NCBI GenBank assembly: GCA_015698045.1
Contig: BLAL01000053.1
Span: 1,242,501 to 1,306,500, forward strand
Length of the DNA: 64,000 bases
DNA from: Rhizophagus clarus
Taxonomy: Eukaryota > Glomeromycota > Glomeromycetes > Glomerales > Glomeraceae
Direction of reading: 5' to 3'
In this document: one piece after another, positions 35,735-46,401 of the stretch
Layout of the letters: every line of letters begins with the position of its first letter
How positions within the stretch are numbered: position 1 is the stretch's first letter
The notes under the pieces: generated by a model
What the model saw: the letters and a program-made list of their open reading frames with translations, nothing else
The model's database searches: none
Told to the model about the DNA's origin: nothing
Program-made: the position numbers and the translations under genes

Positions 35735-36760
35735 ATTAAGCGCTTAAAAAAATCATTTTTTTTAATTAAACGCTTAAAAAAAGCGTTTTTTTTAATTAAA
35801 CGCTTAAAAAAAGCGTTTTTTTTAATTAAACGCTTAAAAAAAGCGTTTTTTTTAATTAAACGCTTAAAAAAAGCGTTTTTTTTAATTAAACGCTTAAAAA
35901 AAGCGTTTTTTTTAATTAAACGCTTAAAAAAAGCGTTTTTTTTAATTAAACGCTTAAAAAAAGCGTTTTTTTTAATTAAACGCTTAAAAAAAGCGTTTTT
36001 TTTAATTAAACGCTTAAAAAAAGCGGATTTTTTAATTAAACGCTTAAAAAAAGCGTTTTTTTTAATTAAACGCTTAAAAAAAGCGGATTTTTTAATTAAA
36101 CGCTTAAAAAAAGCGGATTTTTTAATTAAACGCTTAAAAAAAGCGGATTTTTTAATTAAACGCTTAAAAAAAGCGTTTTTTTTAATTAAACGCTTAAAAA
36201 AAGCGTTTTTTTTAATTAAACGCTTAAAAAAAGCGTTTTTTTTAATTAAACGCTTAAAAAAAGCGTTTTTTTTAATTAAACGCTTAAAAAAAGCGTTTTT
36301 TTAATTAAACGCTTAAAAAAAGCGTTTTTTTTAATTAAACGCTTAAAAAAAGCGTTTTTTAATTAAACGCTTAAAAAAAGCGTTTTTTTTAATTAAACGC
36401 TTAAAAAAAGCGTTTTTTTTAATTAAACGCTTAAAAAAAGCGTTTTTTTTAATTAAACGCTTAAAAAAAGCGTTTTTTTAATTAAACGCCTTAAAAAAAG
36501 CATTTTTTTTTAATTAAACGCTTAAAAAAAAGCATATTTTTTTTGAATTAAGCGCTTAGAAAAAGCGTTATTTCCAATTAAACACTTCTAAAAAAACCGT
36601 TTCTTTAATTAAACGCTATAAAAGGCGTTTTTTTAATTATAAACTCCTAAAATAGGCGGTTTTTTTAATTAAACCTTAAAAAAAAGCATTTTTTTTAATT
36701 AAACGCTTAAAAAAAAGCGTTTAGAAAAGCTTTTCCCGATTAAACGCTTAAAAAACCGCA
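35735..36760. repeat. right main array, highly regular 30-bp units
   Basis: Unit TTTAATTAAACGCTTAAAAA + AAGCGTTTTT. Between about 35760 and 36300 the units are nearly identical and exactly 30 bp long, with a few carrying GCGGATTT. The right array is more homogeneous than the left one. Confidence 0.92.
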
Positions 36761-36849
36761 TTTGATAAATGAGTACCAGGTACAGCATGTATACTTATAT
36801 ACCATAGGGGGTGAAATCCCCTAAATAAGCGCATATTTCTAGTTATTAT

Positions 36850-37365
36850 CTCCTTAAAAGTCATATAATGATGATATAATGAAATAATTTTTTTTTCATA
36901 TTGCCACAACTATCCAATTTTCACGTTGATATTAATAAAAAATGAAAAAATAAAATAAAATATAATAAAATTAATGAAATTGCAAAAGGAAATTTTTTTA
37001 TATCTTATTATAATGCTAAATATTGTAATTATAATAAGAAGTTAAAATTTTTCTTTTTAGTTTCATTTTGCTTTATTCTACTCTATTATATTTTATTTTA
37101 TCTTTTGACGAGAGTGAAGTGATATAATCGAATAACACAGTTAATCGGTAATCCGTGATATATATGGATCATTTTCCATAAACGGAAATCAAAATGAAAA
37201 AGCAACAAGTTACTTGTTACCTCGCTATGTCGATCAATACAACAAGTTAGTTGTTGTAAATCAACAAGTAACTTATTAATTTATAACAACTTACTTGTTG
37301 ATTTACACCAACTAACTTGTTGTTTTTACAACAACCTTTTGACTTCTACGGTACGCCATATTTTT
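36850..37365 (-). repeat. block A, copy 4 (outer right, reversed)
   Basis: Mirror of copy 1, ending with ACAACCTTTTGACTTCTACG and GTACGCCATA. Confidence 0.75.
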
Positions 37366-37612
37366 ATATATATAAAAACACCGGAACAATCAGTTTTGGC
37401 ATTTTTTTTTTTACTTTACATATAAAAAACGCCGGAACAGTCAGTTTCGGCGTTTTTTTTTTTGCGTTTTTATATATATAAAAATGCCGGAACAATCAGT
37501 TTCGGCGTTTTTTTTTACTTTACATATAAAAAACGCCAGAACAGTCAGTTTCGGCATTTTTTTTTTTACTTTACATATAAAAACGCCAGAACAGTCAGTT
37601 TTGGCGTTTCAT
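37365..37612. repeat. right hairpin repeats, about 5 units
   Basis: Units of about 50 bp, TATAAAAAACGCCGGAACAG then TCAGTTTCGGCGTTTTTTTT, each a small hairpin; mirror of 28745-28900. Confidence 0.78.
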
Positions 37613-37789
37613 CAATCTAATTAAACCCGGGTATTATACATGGCATGTACCCCGGGTATTTTAAAAATCCTGTACCCCCCTATGTATAGTATCCACCCGT
37701 GTATAGTACCCCCAGGTACAGGCCAAAACCCCCAAAATTTGCAAGATACCTGGGGTACTGTGGCCCGTGATATACGGTATTTATTTGTA

Positions 37790-38060
37790 TGGTTACAGTA
37801 CGATTTTCTGAATGCTTTTTCCCGAATATACTTTTTCCCGAAGTTAATTTTCTGAATATCCATTTCTCGAACTGGATCGTTTCCCGAAACCCCTGTTTCC
37901 CGAATGCCTATTTTTGAATCCAATTTTTGGAATTCAATTTCCAGAATTCTTTTTATCCCATATTATTTTATCTTGAATCCTTAATATTCCGAATTTCAAT
38001 ATAATAAACCTGATATCTATCTAAAATAAACATTTTACTGAATATATATAACATAAATTG
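37790..38060 (+). repeat. left array of TTTCCCGAA-like repeats
   Basis: Irregular tandem copies every 15-25 bp: TTTTCTGAAT, TTTTTCCCGAATAT, TTTTTCCCGAAG, TTTCCCGAAACC, GTTTCCCGAATGCC, then weaker forms (TTTTTGAATCC, TTTTTGGAATTC). The inverted counterpart is at 42050-42295, so the two arrays bound about 4.5 kb containing the Harbinger element. Confidence 0.7.
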
Positions 38061-38579
38061 ATTTTTTTTTTCAAGTTTTGCTAATAATTGCATTCATACT
38101 AAATAACTATATTTTATGCAAAAGTGAATAGATTTATTATTAATACGTTTATAGTTGTTTGACCGAACCTTTTTTTTTCCTAAAGTAAAAATTAATTATG
38201 ATAAGCTTTTTCCTTTATTAATGTTTAAAATATATTATTTAATAATAATGTTTTAAGATGTTTTTAAACACTTAATGGATTGGAGGAACATTTTTTCAAC
38301 CAAAAAGACACAATAGCCCTGTCCATTTCTTGATTTTATCGGATTGACCGAAAAAATGTATAACCAATCAGATCATAGTTATAAGCCCTGTTCAATTCTA
38401 GATCTGACCGGATTGATCGCAAATTTGCACCCTTAAATAATTGGTTGCTGATGCGGTCAGCGGTCAGTCATACCGATCTACAAAAATAGGTGTTTCCCCC
38501 TGATCGCGATCTATATATTAGATAACGCGTCTAGCGTCTACCCGTCTACTCACCCTAAACTTTTGAAGTTAACTTCACC

Positions 38580-39486
38580 ATGCACCTTGCAAAATCTACT
38601 CTTCGCCCAATTGCTCCTAAGCCACAAACAACTGTACCAAACTCCGATGTTATAGCAGTAGTAACGTTTACCCCGTCCGAAATTCAAGAAATAACTCACC
38701 TACTACTAATACTTCAACTGTTATCACTACAAAAGTTTCTAAAAAGAATAATGGCCGAAAAACAGAAGGAACGAGTTCTGTTGAAGAAGAAACAGGCTGG
38801 GATGATGCAAATACCGGTTTATTGTTGAGTTTTCTTGAAGATAATTTTGATATTTACAAAAAAATATAAGTCAAATTTTGCCAAAACAGCTGTTACTAAG
38901 ATTTTTCCCGGAAAGACATGGGAACAAATTAAAAATAAATTATCTCGCCTTGTGACTAAGTATAATGAAATTAAAGAAAAGGAAAATCAGACGGGAAGAG
39001 AAGCACAAGTAAAATGGAAATGGTTTGATAGACTTGATGCTTTGTTCGGAACTCGTGAGAATCACAGTCCAGGATTTTTAGTAGATGGATTTTCTGATGA
39101 TGTTCAATTGTTAGACAGTTTTAAAGAAAAAGAAACAGAAACTAAAGAAGAAAATTTAGCAGAAAAAAGAGATGAACGGGTTACTAAAAAACGAAAATCT
39201 CTTCCACAGGATCCGTTGACTGAAGCTATGATTTCTGCAAGACAAATAATTTGGGAAAAACGACTTGCTTTTGAGAATGAACAGTTTGAAAAAAGCAGAT
39301 AATTGAAAAGAAAATTAGAGAAGCAGAAGCAGCTTTCAAAAGAGAAGAATGGAAGTTGAACGAATTAAAGCTGAAACATTACGAAAGAAAATGGAATTTG
39401 ATATGGAGCAATCACGTATGCAATATGATATTAGAATGAAAGAATTGGATTTAAGGATGTTGCAATATAAGTCATCTTTGGAATAG
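38580..39486 (+). pseudogene. Harbinger Myb/trihelix-like DNA-binding protein, frameshifted
   Basis: The reading frame has to be changed several times. 38580-38694 starts MHLAKSTLRPIAPK. After a shift near 38694 the next frame gives a Ser/Thr/Lys linker and GWDDANTGLLLSFLEDNF. A shift in the A-run near 38858 leads to FAKTAVTKIFPGKTWEQIKN and KWKWFDRLDALFG, the rest of a Myb/SANT-like (trihelix) domain. Shifts near 39292 and 39345 lead to an ending coiled coil (MEVERIKAETLRKKMEFDME ... MLQYKSSLE). In autonomous elements this protein binds the ends and brings the transposase into the nucleus. With at least four shifts, several in A-runs, it cannot make the full protein. Confidence 0.8.
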
Positions 39487-39819
39487 TCGCAACTTGCAAT
39501 TTAACGTTTAATTGTAATAATAATAATAATAATAATAATGGTAATATAATATAATACTAGGTATGATAATAATAATATAATAATAATAATGGATTTAATA
39601 AATTTTGTAAATAACGAAAACATTTTGTCGTAAATTTTTTATTTAAGAATTAAATATGCATTGTATTTCAAAAAATTAAATAATTCTTAAGGTATTAATT
39701 AATTTATTTAAACTAAGAATCACTTGAAATTTTAAATTTTTAACATGATTATCAATTAAATGTTTATTCAATTTTACATATTTGATGAAAATATCTTTAA
39801 AATATGCAATAATATATTT

Positions 39820-41048
39820 TTACGAAAAATGTTGACAAAAAATTAAGTTCCTTTTAGCCTGCCCAGTTCTTTTTAATGCCTCATCATTATTCCTTGATGT
39901 ATAATTATCATTTTCATCATCATCATCTTCTTCTTCTTCCGTATTATCATCAACTTCCCAAATATCCATATTCATTTCTAAAAAGTTATGCAATATTATT
40001 GCACAACATGTAAATAATACTCCCATTTTAATCGTTTTATTATCAAGATCTTTTAACATTCTAAATCTTGCCTTTAGTCTTCCAAAAGCGTTTTCTATTA
40101 CAACTCGATGACGTGAATGGAATTGATTAAATTCTTATGTTTTCGAGAACCTGGATCTTTAAAGGTGGGATTAAAAAAAGGAGAAATAGGATAGGCTGAA
40201 TCACCTAAAAGATAATCATCATCTTGGATAAGATGATGATAATTTTTATTAAAAAAAGAATTTCTAAAAACTCGGGCATCATGTACAGAGCCCGGCCAGC
40301 CAACATCAAAACTAGTAAATATACCTCTGTCATTTACAATACCTTGACAGTGAATAGCATAACGTTTTCTTCTGGTAAAAAAAACTTCTGGATCTTTGTT
40401 TGGGGCATTTCTCATAGGAATATATGTTCCATCAACTGCTCCAATTACATTTTTGAGTCCTCCTAAATTTTCAAATCCCTCATGAACCTTTTTACGCTCT
40501 TCTGAAGTAGGCCATTTAACAAAACTTTTTTTTTTTGCTAAAATTGCCTGAATAACTCGTCTGGTATAAAGAATTACCGTTCCTTCTCCTATTCCAAACC
40601 TTGCACAAACCTCAAACAAACTTCCAGTAGATCCAAGTCGACAAAGAAATACAGCTAACTGAAATTCAACACAAGCTTGAGGCTTATTTCCTCGTGATAA
40701 AAATACAGGATGGGATCGTATAAGATTAGCTAATTGTTGGAAATTATGTGGTTGCATCCTTAAAAGTTTTTTAAATCGAACAGAATCATAAAAAGGAAGA
40801 ACATTTTGCCACCAATGCTTAGATTTCACTACATGATATAATCTTGGTTCTAAGTATCGTGTATTTAATCGTCTTATTAAAACTGTTTGTAAAATACTGT
40901 TATCTTCTTCTTCACTTGATATTTCCTCATCTTCTTCTTCATGTTCGTCGCCTAAAAATATTTGTAACCATAATAATTTATAAAGTTTTTCTTTACGATT
41001 CATTGTAGTGGTAAAAGAAAAGAAGTCGTCTAACGGTATTGAAGCCAA
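39820..41048 (-). pseudogene. PIF/Harbinger DDE transposase, one frameshift
   Basis: From ATG at 41048 the frame is open to 40098 (316 aa), then a one-base change near 40121-40133 shifts it; the remainder continues to the stop at 39820. An acidic N-terminus (HEEEDEEISSEEED) precedes a helix-turn-helix-like region (LFEVCARFGIGEGTVILYTR). The catalytic core follows: first Asp in IGAVDGTYIPM, second Asp in LLGDSAYPI, and the Glu in VVIENAFGRLKARFRM, the last only reachable after the shift. All three acidic residues survive, so a single indel separates it from an open frame. An acidic tail (TEEEEDDDDEND) closes the protein. Confidence 0.88.
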
Positions 41049-41380
41049 TCATATATCTATTTGTCCAATCCGATCAATCAAAAATATACTCAATTATAAC
41101 TATGGTTTGGTTGGTTACATTATTTTTCGGTCAATCCGATCCGATCTAGAAATGTAGAAATGAACAGGGCTATAGTTGAGCATAATTTTTGATTGATCGG
41201 ATTGGTTATATTATTCATAATACGTAGACGTCGCGGGCGTGTTGTTTATTTATAAATCGATCACTGATCAGGGAAAAACACCAATTTTTGTAGATTGGCC
41301 GCTGACCGCATCAGCAACCAATTATTTATGAGTATAAATTTGCGATCAATCCGGTCAGATCTAGAATTGAACAGGGCTAA

Positions 41381-42049
41381 TATTTTCTAACTTGTAGTCT
41401 CATGTTTGCAGTATCATATCAAATATTTACCTCTATCTGAATCCAAATTACATAATTATGGTGAATAAAATTTTATATTATTTATAATTTTCATTTTTCT
41501 TTTTTGTTTAAAAAATTTAGTGCTTTCTCTTTGCTTTTTCCAGAATTTTAATCCAAATGGACCGTGTATCAGTATATGACATAGTTAACTCACACAATTT
41601 AGTCCTACATGGATATTTGTATATAAAAGAAAAAAATACAAGCTTCAAGATTCTCTAGATTTTTTGTACATTTTGTAACCACATGACGATCACAATGATT
41701 TTATTTTTTGCAACACGTTTATATACCTTAATAACTATGGCTAATTAAAGACTATATTTGGTATTTAGCATATTTTCTTAGATAAAGTATATACAGTATA
41801 ATGTTAAATTTATGAATATCTTATAAAAGTTAGCTTAATATTTATTTTCTGTCTGAATATTGAATTATATTAATAAATCTAAACTTAATTTCACTTAAAG
41901 ATTTTTTATTCTCATCTGATCTATTTGAATAAATATGTTTGATCAGTAAAACTGGTAACTATAAATTTCTTATTTTTTAAGTAACTTATTATATAATTTG
42001 CAAATCATATGGAATTATTACAGTTTATTTTTATTTTTATTTATTTCAG
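41381..42049. other. intergenic, AT-rich, nothing recognised
   Basis: Lies between the Harbinger element and the right TTTCCCGAA-type array. No gene, RNA gene or clear repeat is seen. Confidence 0.4.
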
Positions 42050-42295
42050 TAAATTATTTATTCGTGATATTAGCATTCAGGATATTTAAATTTGGAATGT
42101 TATGATTCGGATATTTTGTTCCAGGATACTGGCCCTAGGATTCGAGAAATTGGATTTTAGAAATAGGAATTCGGGAAATAGGGATTCAGTAAATTGTATG
42201 TTTCAGAAAAAGATCTTATTCGGAAAGTTGGTATTTGAGTAATTGACTCCGAAAAAACTTATATTCGGGAAAATGGTATTCGCATCGGGAAATAA
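42050..42295 (-). repeat. right array of TTTCCCGAA-like repeats, inverted
   Basis: In the complementary sense to the left array: GATTCGGATATTTTG, GATTCGAGAAATTGG, GAATTCGGGAAATAGG, TTATTCGGAAAGTTGG, TATATTCGGGAAAATGG, CATCGGGAAATA. Spacing is 15-25 bp as on the left. Confidence 0.7.
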
Positions 42296-43456
42296 TTTTA
42301 TTGATCTTTTAGAATTGAAAGTATAGGATAAGGGGAAGGGAAATATTAGTTTACAACATAAAGCAAAATTTTAATTATGTTTTGGGTGACTTTTATATTA
42401 AGTACGACGAACTATTTGGTTTAGTGTCGCGATCGAGTGTGAAATAATTTATAAGGACAAACACTAATATCAATAATTAGCTTCATACCTGTTTTTTAAT
42501 TTTCTTGTTAGAGATTTAATTTATTCTGTACAAACAATTATTTGTTAATGATTTATATAGAACTTAATTTACAAACTTTTTATAAAATACTATTAGCTGT
42601 TTTGAGTTGATTAATTTTTAATAATCCCATTTTTAGGGGTTCATTTTCACCTTTCATTATACATAGTAAAATACTGAATCTGATATTACTAGAGTTTTAC
42701 ATGTTTCCTCTTCCCTTTCTTCCTTTAACACAAATGAATAAAAAAAAACTTCTATCATTATATAAAAATGATGAAAAATAAATTTTTTTTTTTGAAGTAA
42801 AATACTACTTTATAAAAGGATTTAATTCTTGTACGTACAGTAAATTTCACAATTTTTTTCACTACCTATTCTATAATAATGGAAATTGGAAAATATACTA
42901 AAATTAGAGTTAAATATTAGGGAAGTTGCATTGAAAAGAATATATTTTATAGTTTAACGTGGTGTAAAATTTCAGTAGATAATTTAAACAAAGAAAAGCA
43001 TCATAATCAAAACCGAAAACTACGAAATTTAAGGTTAACGAAGTGGTTACTTTGGCATAAAATAAACTGAACCAAGCCAGTATAACGTAACATTAGCGGG
43101 TGGAAAAAGCAAAACTTTTCAGATCAGACAGTAATTTATAATTTTAATTTAAGCTCAATTTGGTTGTCGTTTATTAACTTAGTTTTTTCATTTGTGAAAT
43201 TAATACAAAATTCAAGATATTAAAAATACAAGAATTTTTTACTTATTGATGATGAAGCCTTTAACATTAAATTAATTTAGAGATTTCTAATGAGTTTTTT
43301 CTAAAATATCTAATTGCTAATTGCAGTGATGAACAAATCAAAAGCAAATGTTTTTAATAGATTCTGAATTGAAATATATTTTGATTCTCAACTTGGAACG
43401 CTAATGATAATCATTTTGGTCATTTTGGATAAAATTAACAATCTATTATTGAATAC

Positions 43457-43843
43457 CGGACAGAACAAAGTTTAACGTTAAATAATTTGACATTTAAGGT
43501 TAGCTGCGAAATTCAAATTATTTGCTGTCACATCAAATTGTTTGACTATACAGTTAAATACTTTGCCAATGCTGCTAAATTCATTGTCATACTGTCAATG
43601 AGTTTGGCGATATGAAAATAATTTTCAATATTTAATTAAAAATTCAAATGATGTAATTTAGTAATGCTATAGAAGAAATTTAATTTTTAAAAAAGTTTTT
43701 TAAAAAACTTTTTTTTTTCTTTTTAGAAGTCTCGTTAAATCCCAAGGAGACTCATTTTTTTTATAGGAAATTATTCAAAGTCAAGTGATATGACGTTTAA
43801 CGTCAAATGATTTAGCTTTTACGTTAAACTCTGTCCAGAAAAA
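43457..43843. repeat. possible small inverted-repeat element
   Basis: Left end CCGGACAGAACAAAGTTTAA with CGTTAAATAATTTGAC; right end, reversed, CTGGACAGAGTTTAACGT with AAATCATTTGACGTTAAA. TTTGACGTTA-like words recur inside. No target duplication could be recognised, so the boundaries are uncertain. Confidence 0.45.
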
Positions 43844-43914
43844 TTAGGCATCTCATGCGCCGCAAAAAGGGGAATTCCCTATTTTGTACAACTAAGACTA
43901 TTTCAAATTAAACA

Positions 43915-43950
43915 TTGATCAACGTTTCACATAACTAATTAATAAATTAG
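43915..43950 (+). promoter_or_regulatory. conserved promoter block of FEY-type genes (B9)
   Basis: TTGATCAACGTTTCACATAA then CTAATTAATAAATT, the diverged form of the block before B7 and B8, here about 35 nt before the start. Confidence 0.55.
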
Positions 43951-43984
43951 AATGATTCATTAATACAAAAAATTTTGTAAGAAA

Positions 43985-45433
43985 ATGTCTTTTGAATATC
44001 CTCAAGAAATTAGTAATGATTATGAAAAATTACTTGAAGCTGAAAAAGGACATGATGTCATTATATATGCTGGTGAAAACGAGAATTTGAGAGAAATTTA
44101 TGCACACTCACTTATTCTATGTGCTAGGTCTCAATATTTTTTCGCAGCATTATATAATGACTGGGTTGAAAAGAAGGATGGAATTTATATTTTTAAAAAG
44201 CCGAATATTTCTCCTCAATTATTTGAAATTATTTTAAGGTAAATAAATGAAAAAATGCATAAAAATGTTTATTGTATTAAATATGAAGAATTTTTTTTAT
44301 TTTTAACATTCAGGTTTATTTATTGTGGAAAAGTTGATTTAACAAATTTGCAAGGTAGTGAAACATTGAAACTTTTAATTGCAGTTGACGAATTTAACAT
44401 TCAAACATTGGTCACTTGTGTTCAGAAACATTTAATCAGTGATAGAGAGTTCTTACAAGAGAATTTTATGGAAGTTCTTCAAATGGTTTATTGTAATGAA
44501 CTATTCACGGATTTATTGAATTATTGTCTTGAAGAAATTGACATGATATTTAATTCTGATAAATTTATCACTTTAGAAGCACATCTATTGGAATTTATTT
44601 TAAAGCGAGATGACTTAAATTTAGACGAGATTGAAATTTGGGATGGTTTAATTAAATGGGGATTAGCACAAGAACAAGAACTTGATAAAGACGTCTCTAA
44701 ATGGAACAAAGATGATATTAATATCTTTAAAGAGATTCTCCATAAATTTATTCCTTTAATTAGATTTCATGGAATTTCCAGTAAAGATTACCTTGATAAA
44801 GTAATGCCTTATAAAGCGGTTTTATCTAAAGAATTGCAAGATGATGTGTTAAAATTTTATCTTGTCCCCAAACATAAACCAACATACAACCTTTTACCAA
44901 GACGTTTTATTGATTCTACTCTAGTCAATCGAGAACACATCGAACTATTTACAAATTGGATTGATAAGAAAGGCAATGACACCAAGTATAAGAAGGCTTT
45001 TTATAAATTTAATCTTTTATATAGAGCTAGCAGAGATGGCAATACAGCTACTGAATTTCATACTAAATGTGACAATAAGGGAGCTACCATAGCCATAGTA
45101 AAAATTAAAAATTCAGAACAAATAGTTGGAGGTTATAATCCGCTTCATTGGGATTTAAGTTATAGATATAAGTCCACAAATGAGAGCTTTATATTCTCAT
45201 TTACGAATAAAAATGATCTTCAAACTGCGAAAATGGTTTATAGTTCTGGTGATCAACATTCTATATATTGTGGTCCGATTCATGGTCCTTCATTCGGTAG
45301 CGGTTTATACGTAAATTATAATAATAATCCTAATGTTTGGTGTAGTACCCATACAAGCTGCTATTCAAGCATCAATTTACCAAAAAGCATGAGTGTAGAT
45401 AATTATGAAGTATTTCAAGTCATTAGAAAATAA
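43985..45433 (+). CDS. BTB-BACK-TLDc protein B9
   Basis: Exons 43985-44238 and 44314-45433; intron AAG|GTAAAT ... TTCAG|GTTTA, phase 2; 457 aa. FEY-type N-terminus (MSFEYPQEISNDYEKLLEAE), then DVIIYAGENENLREIYAHS. BACK: LNYCLEEIDMIFNSDKF, IWDGLIKWGLAQEQ, FIPLIRFHGIS. TLDc from about 275: FTNWIDKKGN, YRASRDGNTATEFHTKCDNK, GATIAIVKIKNSEQIVGG, CGPIHGPSFGSGLYVNYNNN, DNYEVFQVIRK. It belongs with B7 and B8 but is clearly more diverged, including KMV for KVV and a longer insertion after WIDKKGND. Expected role as for other BTB-BACK adaptors; the target is unknown. Confidence 0.95.
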
Positions 45434-46317
45434 TAGATTGTGTTTATTATCATATTATTACGTATTTACTAATTAAGTTATAAACTAAATTTGAATTTTT
45501 TTGGTTTACATTAGCTTTTTCTGTTCTTTAAAATAATGTAACCTAGGTTTAGGTTTATTTATTTAGATAGTGTATATACGATATTTATATTATATAAGGT
45601 ATCGTCTGCTGTACAATTTTAGGTTTAATTAAATACTACTATCCTTAAATGTTGGTAATGACTAATCATTTAAAAATATTATAATGTCATCATTTATGCC
45701 ATCAAAGATATAAGAATTCGTATACTTACAACGCAATTACACTACATTAATTGTTGGATCAAGAAAACTTTACAATATCTCACTTTCAATTATTATTCTG
45801 ATATTAATTATATGCCTACCGGCAATTATTTTTGCCATCAGATTTAAATTAATAAATTATTACTTAGTAGATTGAATTATTAGGTAAAAATTATAAGTAT
45901 CAATCAAAATTTTTACTTATTTATTTATTATGTTTCCTATTTATTTGTGATTAATTATGAAATAGAAACTTTTTATTTTAAATCGATAATTTAATGTTTG
46001 ATTTTATAAATCTCAATGATTATTTCTCTAAATCACCTTCAGTTCCTAACCTTATCCTAATCGGTGCGTTGAATGAATTCCTCTGGATTATTATCCTACA
46101 TTTCAGTTAAACTGGGTGTTGCATGCAATTTTTTATTAAAGATCAGCGATTATGAACTGGACAGACGGACATTGTATGGTTTTGTGTTAGATATAAAATC
46201 CTCTATTCCGCTTCGAACAATTAATGAATATATAAAATATGATTTATTATTATTTGCAAAGCATATTTTGAAGAATCAGGGTGTAAAACGTGATGATGAA
46301 ATTACATTAGGCAAAAT
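45434..46317. other. intergenic after B9 with a weak open frame
   Basis: About 45640-45720 resembles 49440-49510 (CCTTAAATGTTG, ATTTATGCCA, AAGAATTCGTATA). A frame at 46073-46321 contains INEYIKYDLLLFAKHILKNQ; the nucleotide stretch 46222-46285 is similar to 51905-51975 before B11, so this is probably a decayed shared fragment and not a gene. I do not recognise it. Confidence 0.4.
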
Positions 46318-46401
46318 TTGATTAAACTTCTGGCATTAGCGCAAGAAAAAGCACTTAATCAAAGCATCTCTAAATGGTGCAAGGATGATATTAATCTCCT
46401 C
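46318..46401 (+). pseudogene. isolated BACK-domain fragment of a BTB-TLDc gene
   Basis: In frame from 46318: LIKLLALAQEKALNQ, then SISKWCKDDINLL. Intact paralogs have LIKWGLAQEKTLNKDISKWS then KDDVNIL at this point of BACK. No BTB or TLDc neighbours it. The following 46505-46590 resembles the 5' flank of B8 (AACGTT..GGTGCAGAAACAT, then GATCAG; compare 25370-25400), so both are leftovers of a lost copy. Confidence 0.75.

Larger units (their letters stand above)
28572..37777. mobile_element. 9.2-kb giant palindromic (foldback-type) element without coding capacity
   Basis: The left end CTGTATATCATGGGCCACAG and the right end, reversed, CCGTATATCACGGGCCACAG match, and both are preceded by TA (28570-28571, 37778-37779), so a TA target duplication is likely. 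From both ends inward the same blocks follow in mirror order: C-rich tip, hairpin repeats, a CAACAAGTTAGTTG block with about 500 bp of shared sequence (block A), a 30-bp array, a GGGTCAA/TTGACCC spacer, a GACGATTAAT array, a second spacer, an ATGATTTTTTA array, and an inner copy of block A. The axis is close to 33175, the midpoint of the element. No frame looks like a protein; translations are homopolymers. TA duplication suggests mobilisation by a Tc1/mariner-type transposase in trans. Confidence 0.85.
38385..41377. mobile_element. PIF/Harbinger transposon, about 3.0 kb, inactivated
   Basis: Both ends read GCCCTGTTCAATTCTAGATC inward and agree without difference for about 42 bp, then remain similar for over 100 bp (GGTTGCTGATGCGGTCAGCGG). 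The flanks are TAA on both sides (38382-38384 and 41378-41380), the 3-bp duplication expected for PIF/Harbinger. Inside are the two genes of that superfamily in convergent order: a Myb/trihelix-like DNA-binding gene on + and a DDE transposase on -, both with frameshifts. A second related TIR pair (38316-38381 and 41100-41170) interleaves with this one. Confidence 0.85.
42296..43984. other. intergenic before B9
   Basis: AT-rich and gene-free. It contains the repeat at 43457-43843. The last 70 nt hold the FEY-type promoter block of B9. Confidence 0.45.

Noticed and set aside
29515..36760. Regular repeats resembling a CRISPR array
   Set aside because: There are no unique spacers, units are contiguous and self-complementary, no cas genes are present, and the genome is eukaryotic.
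37621..37923. Two overlapping frames on opposite strands
   Set aside because: They cover the C-rich tip of the palindrome and the first TTTCCCGAA repeats; no family similarity.
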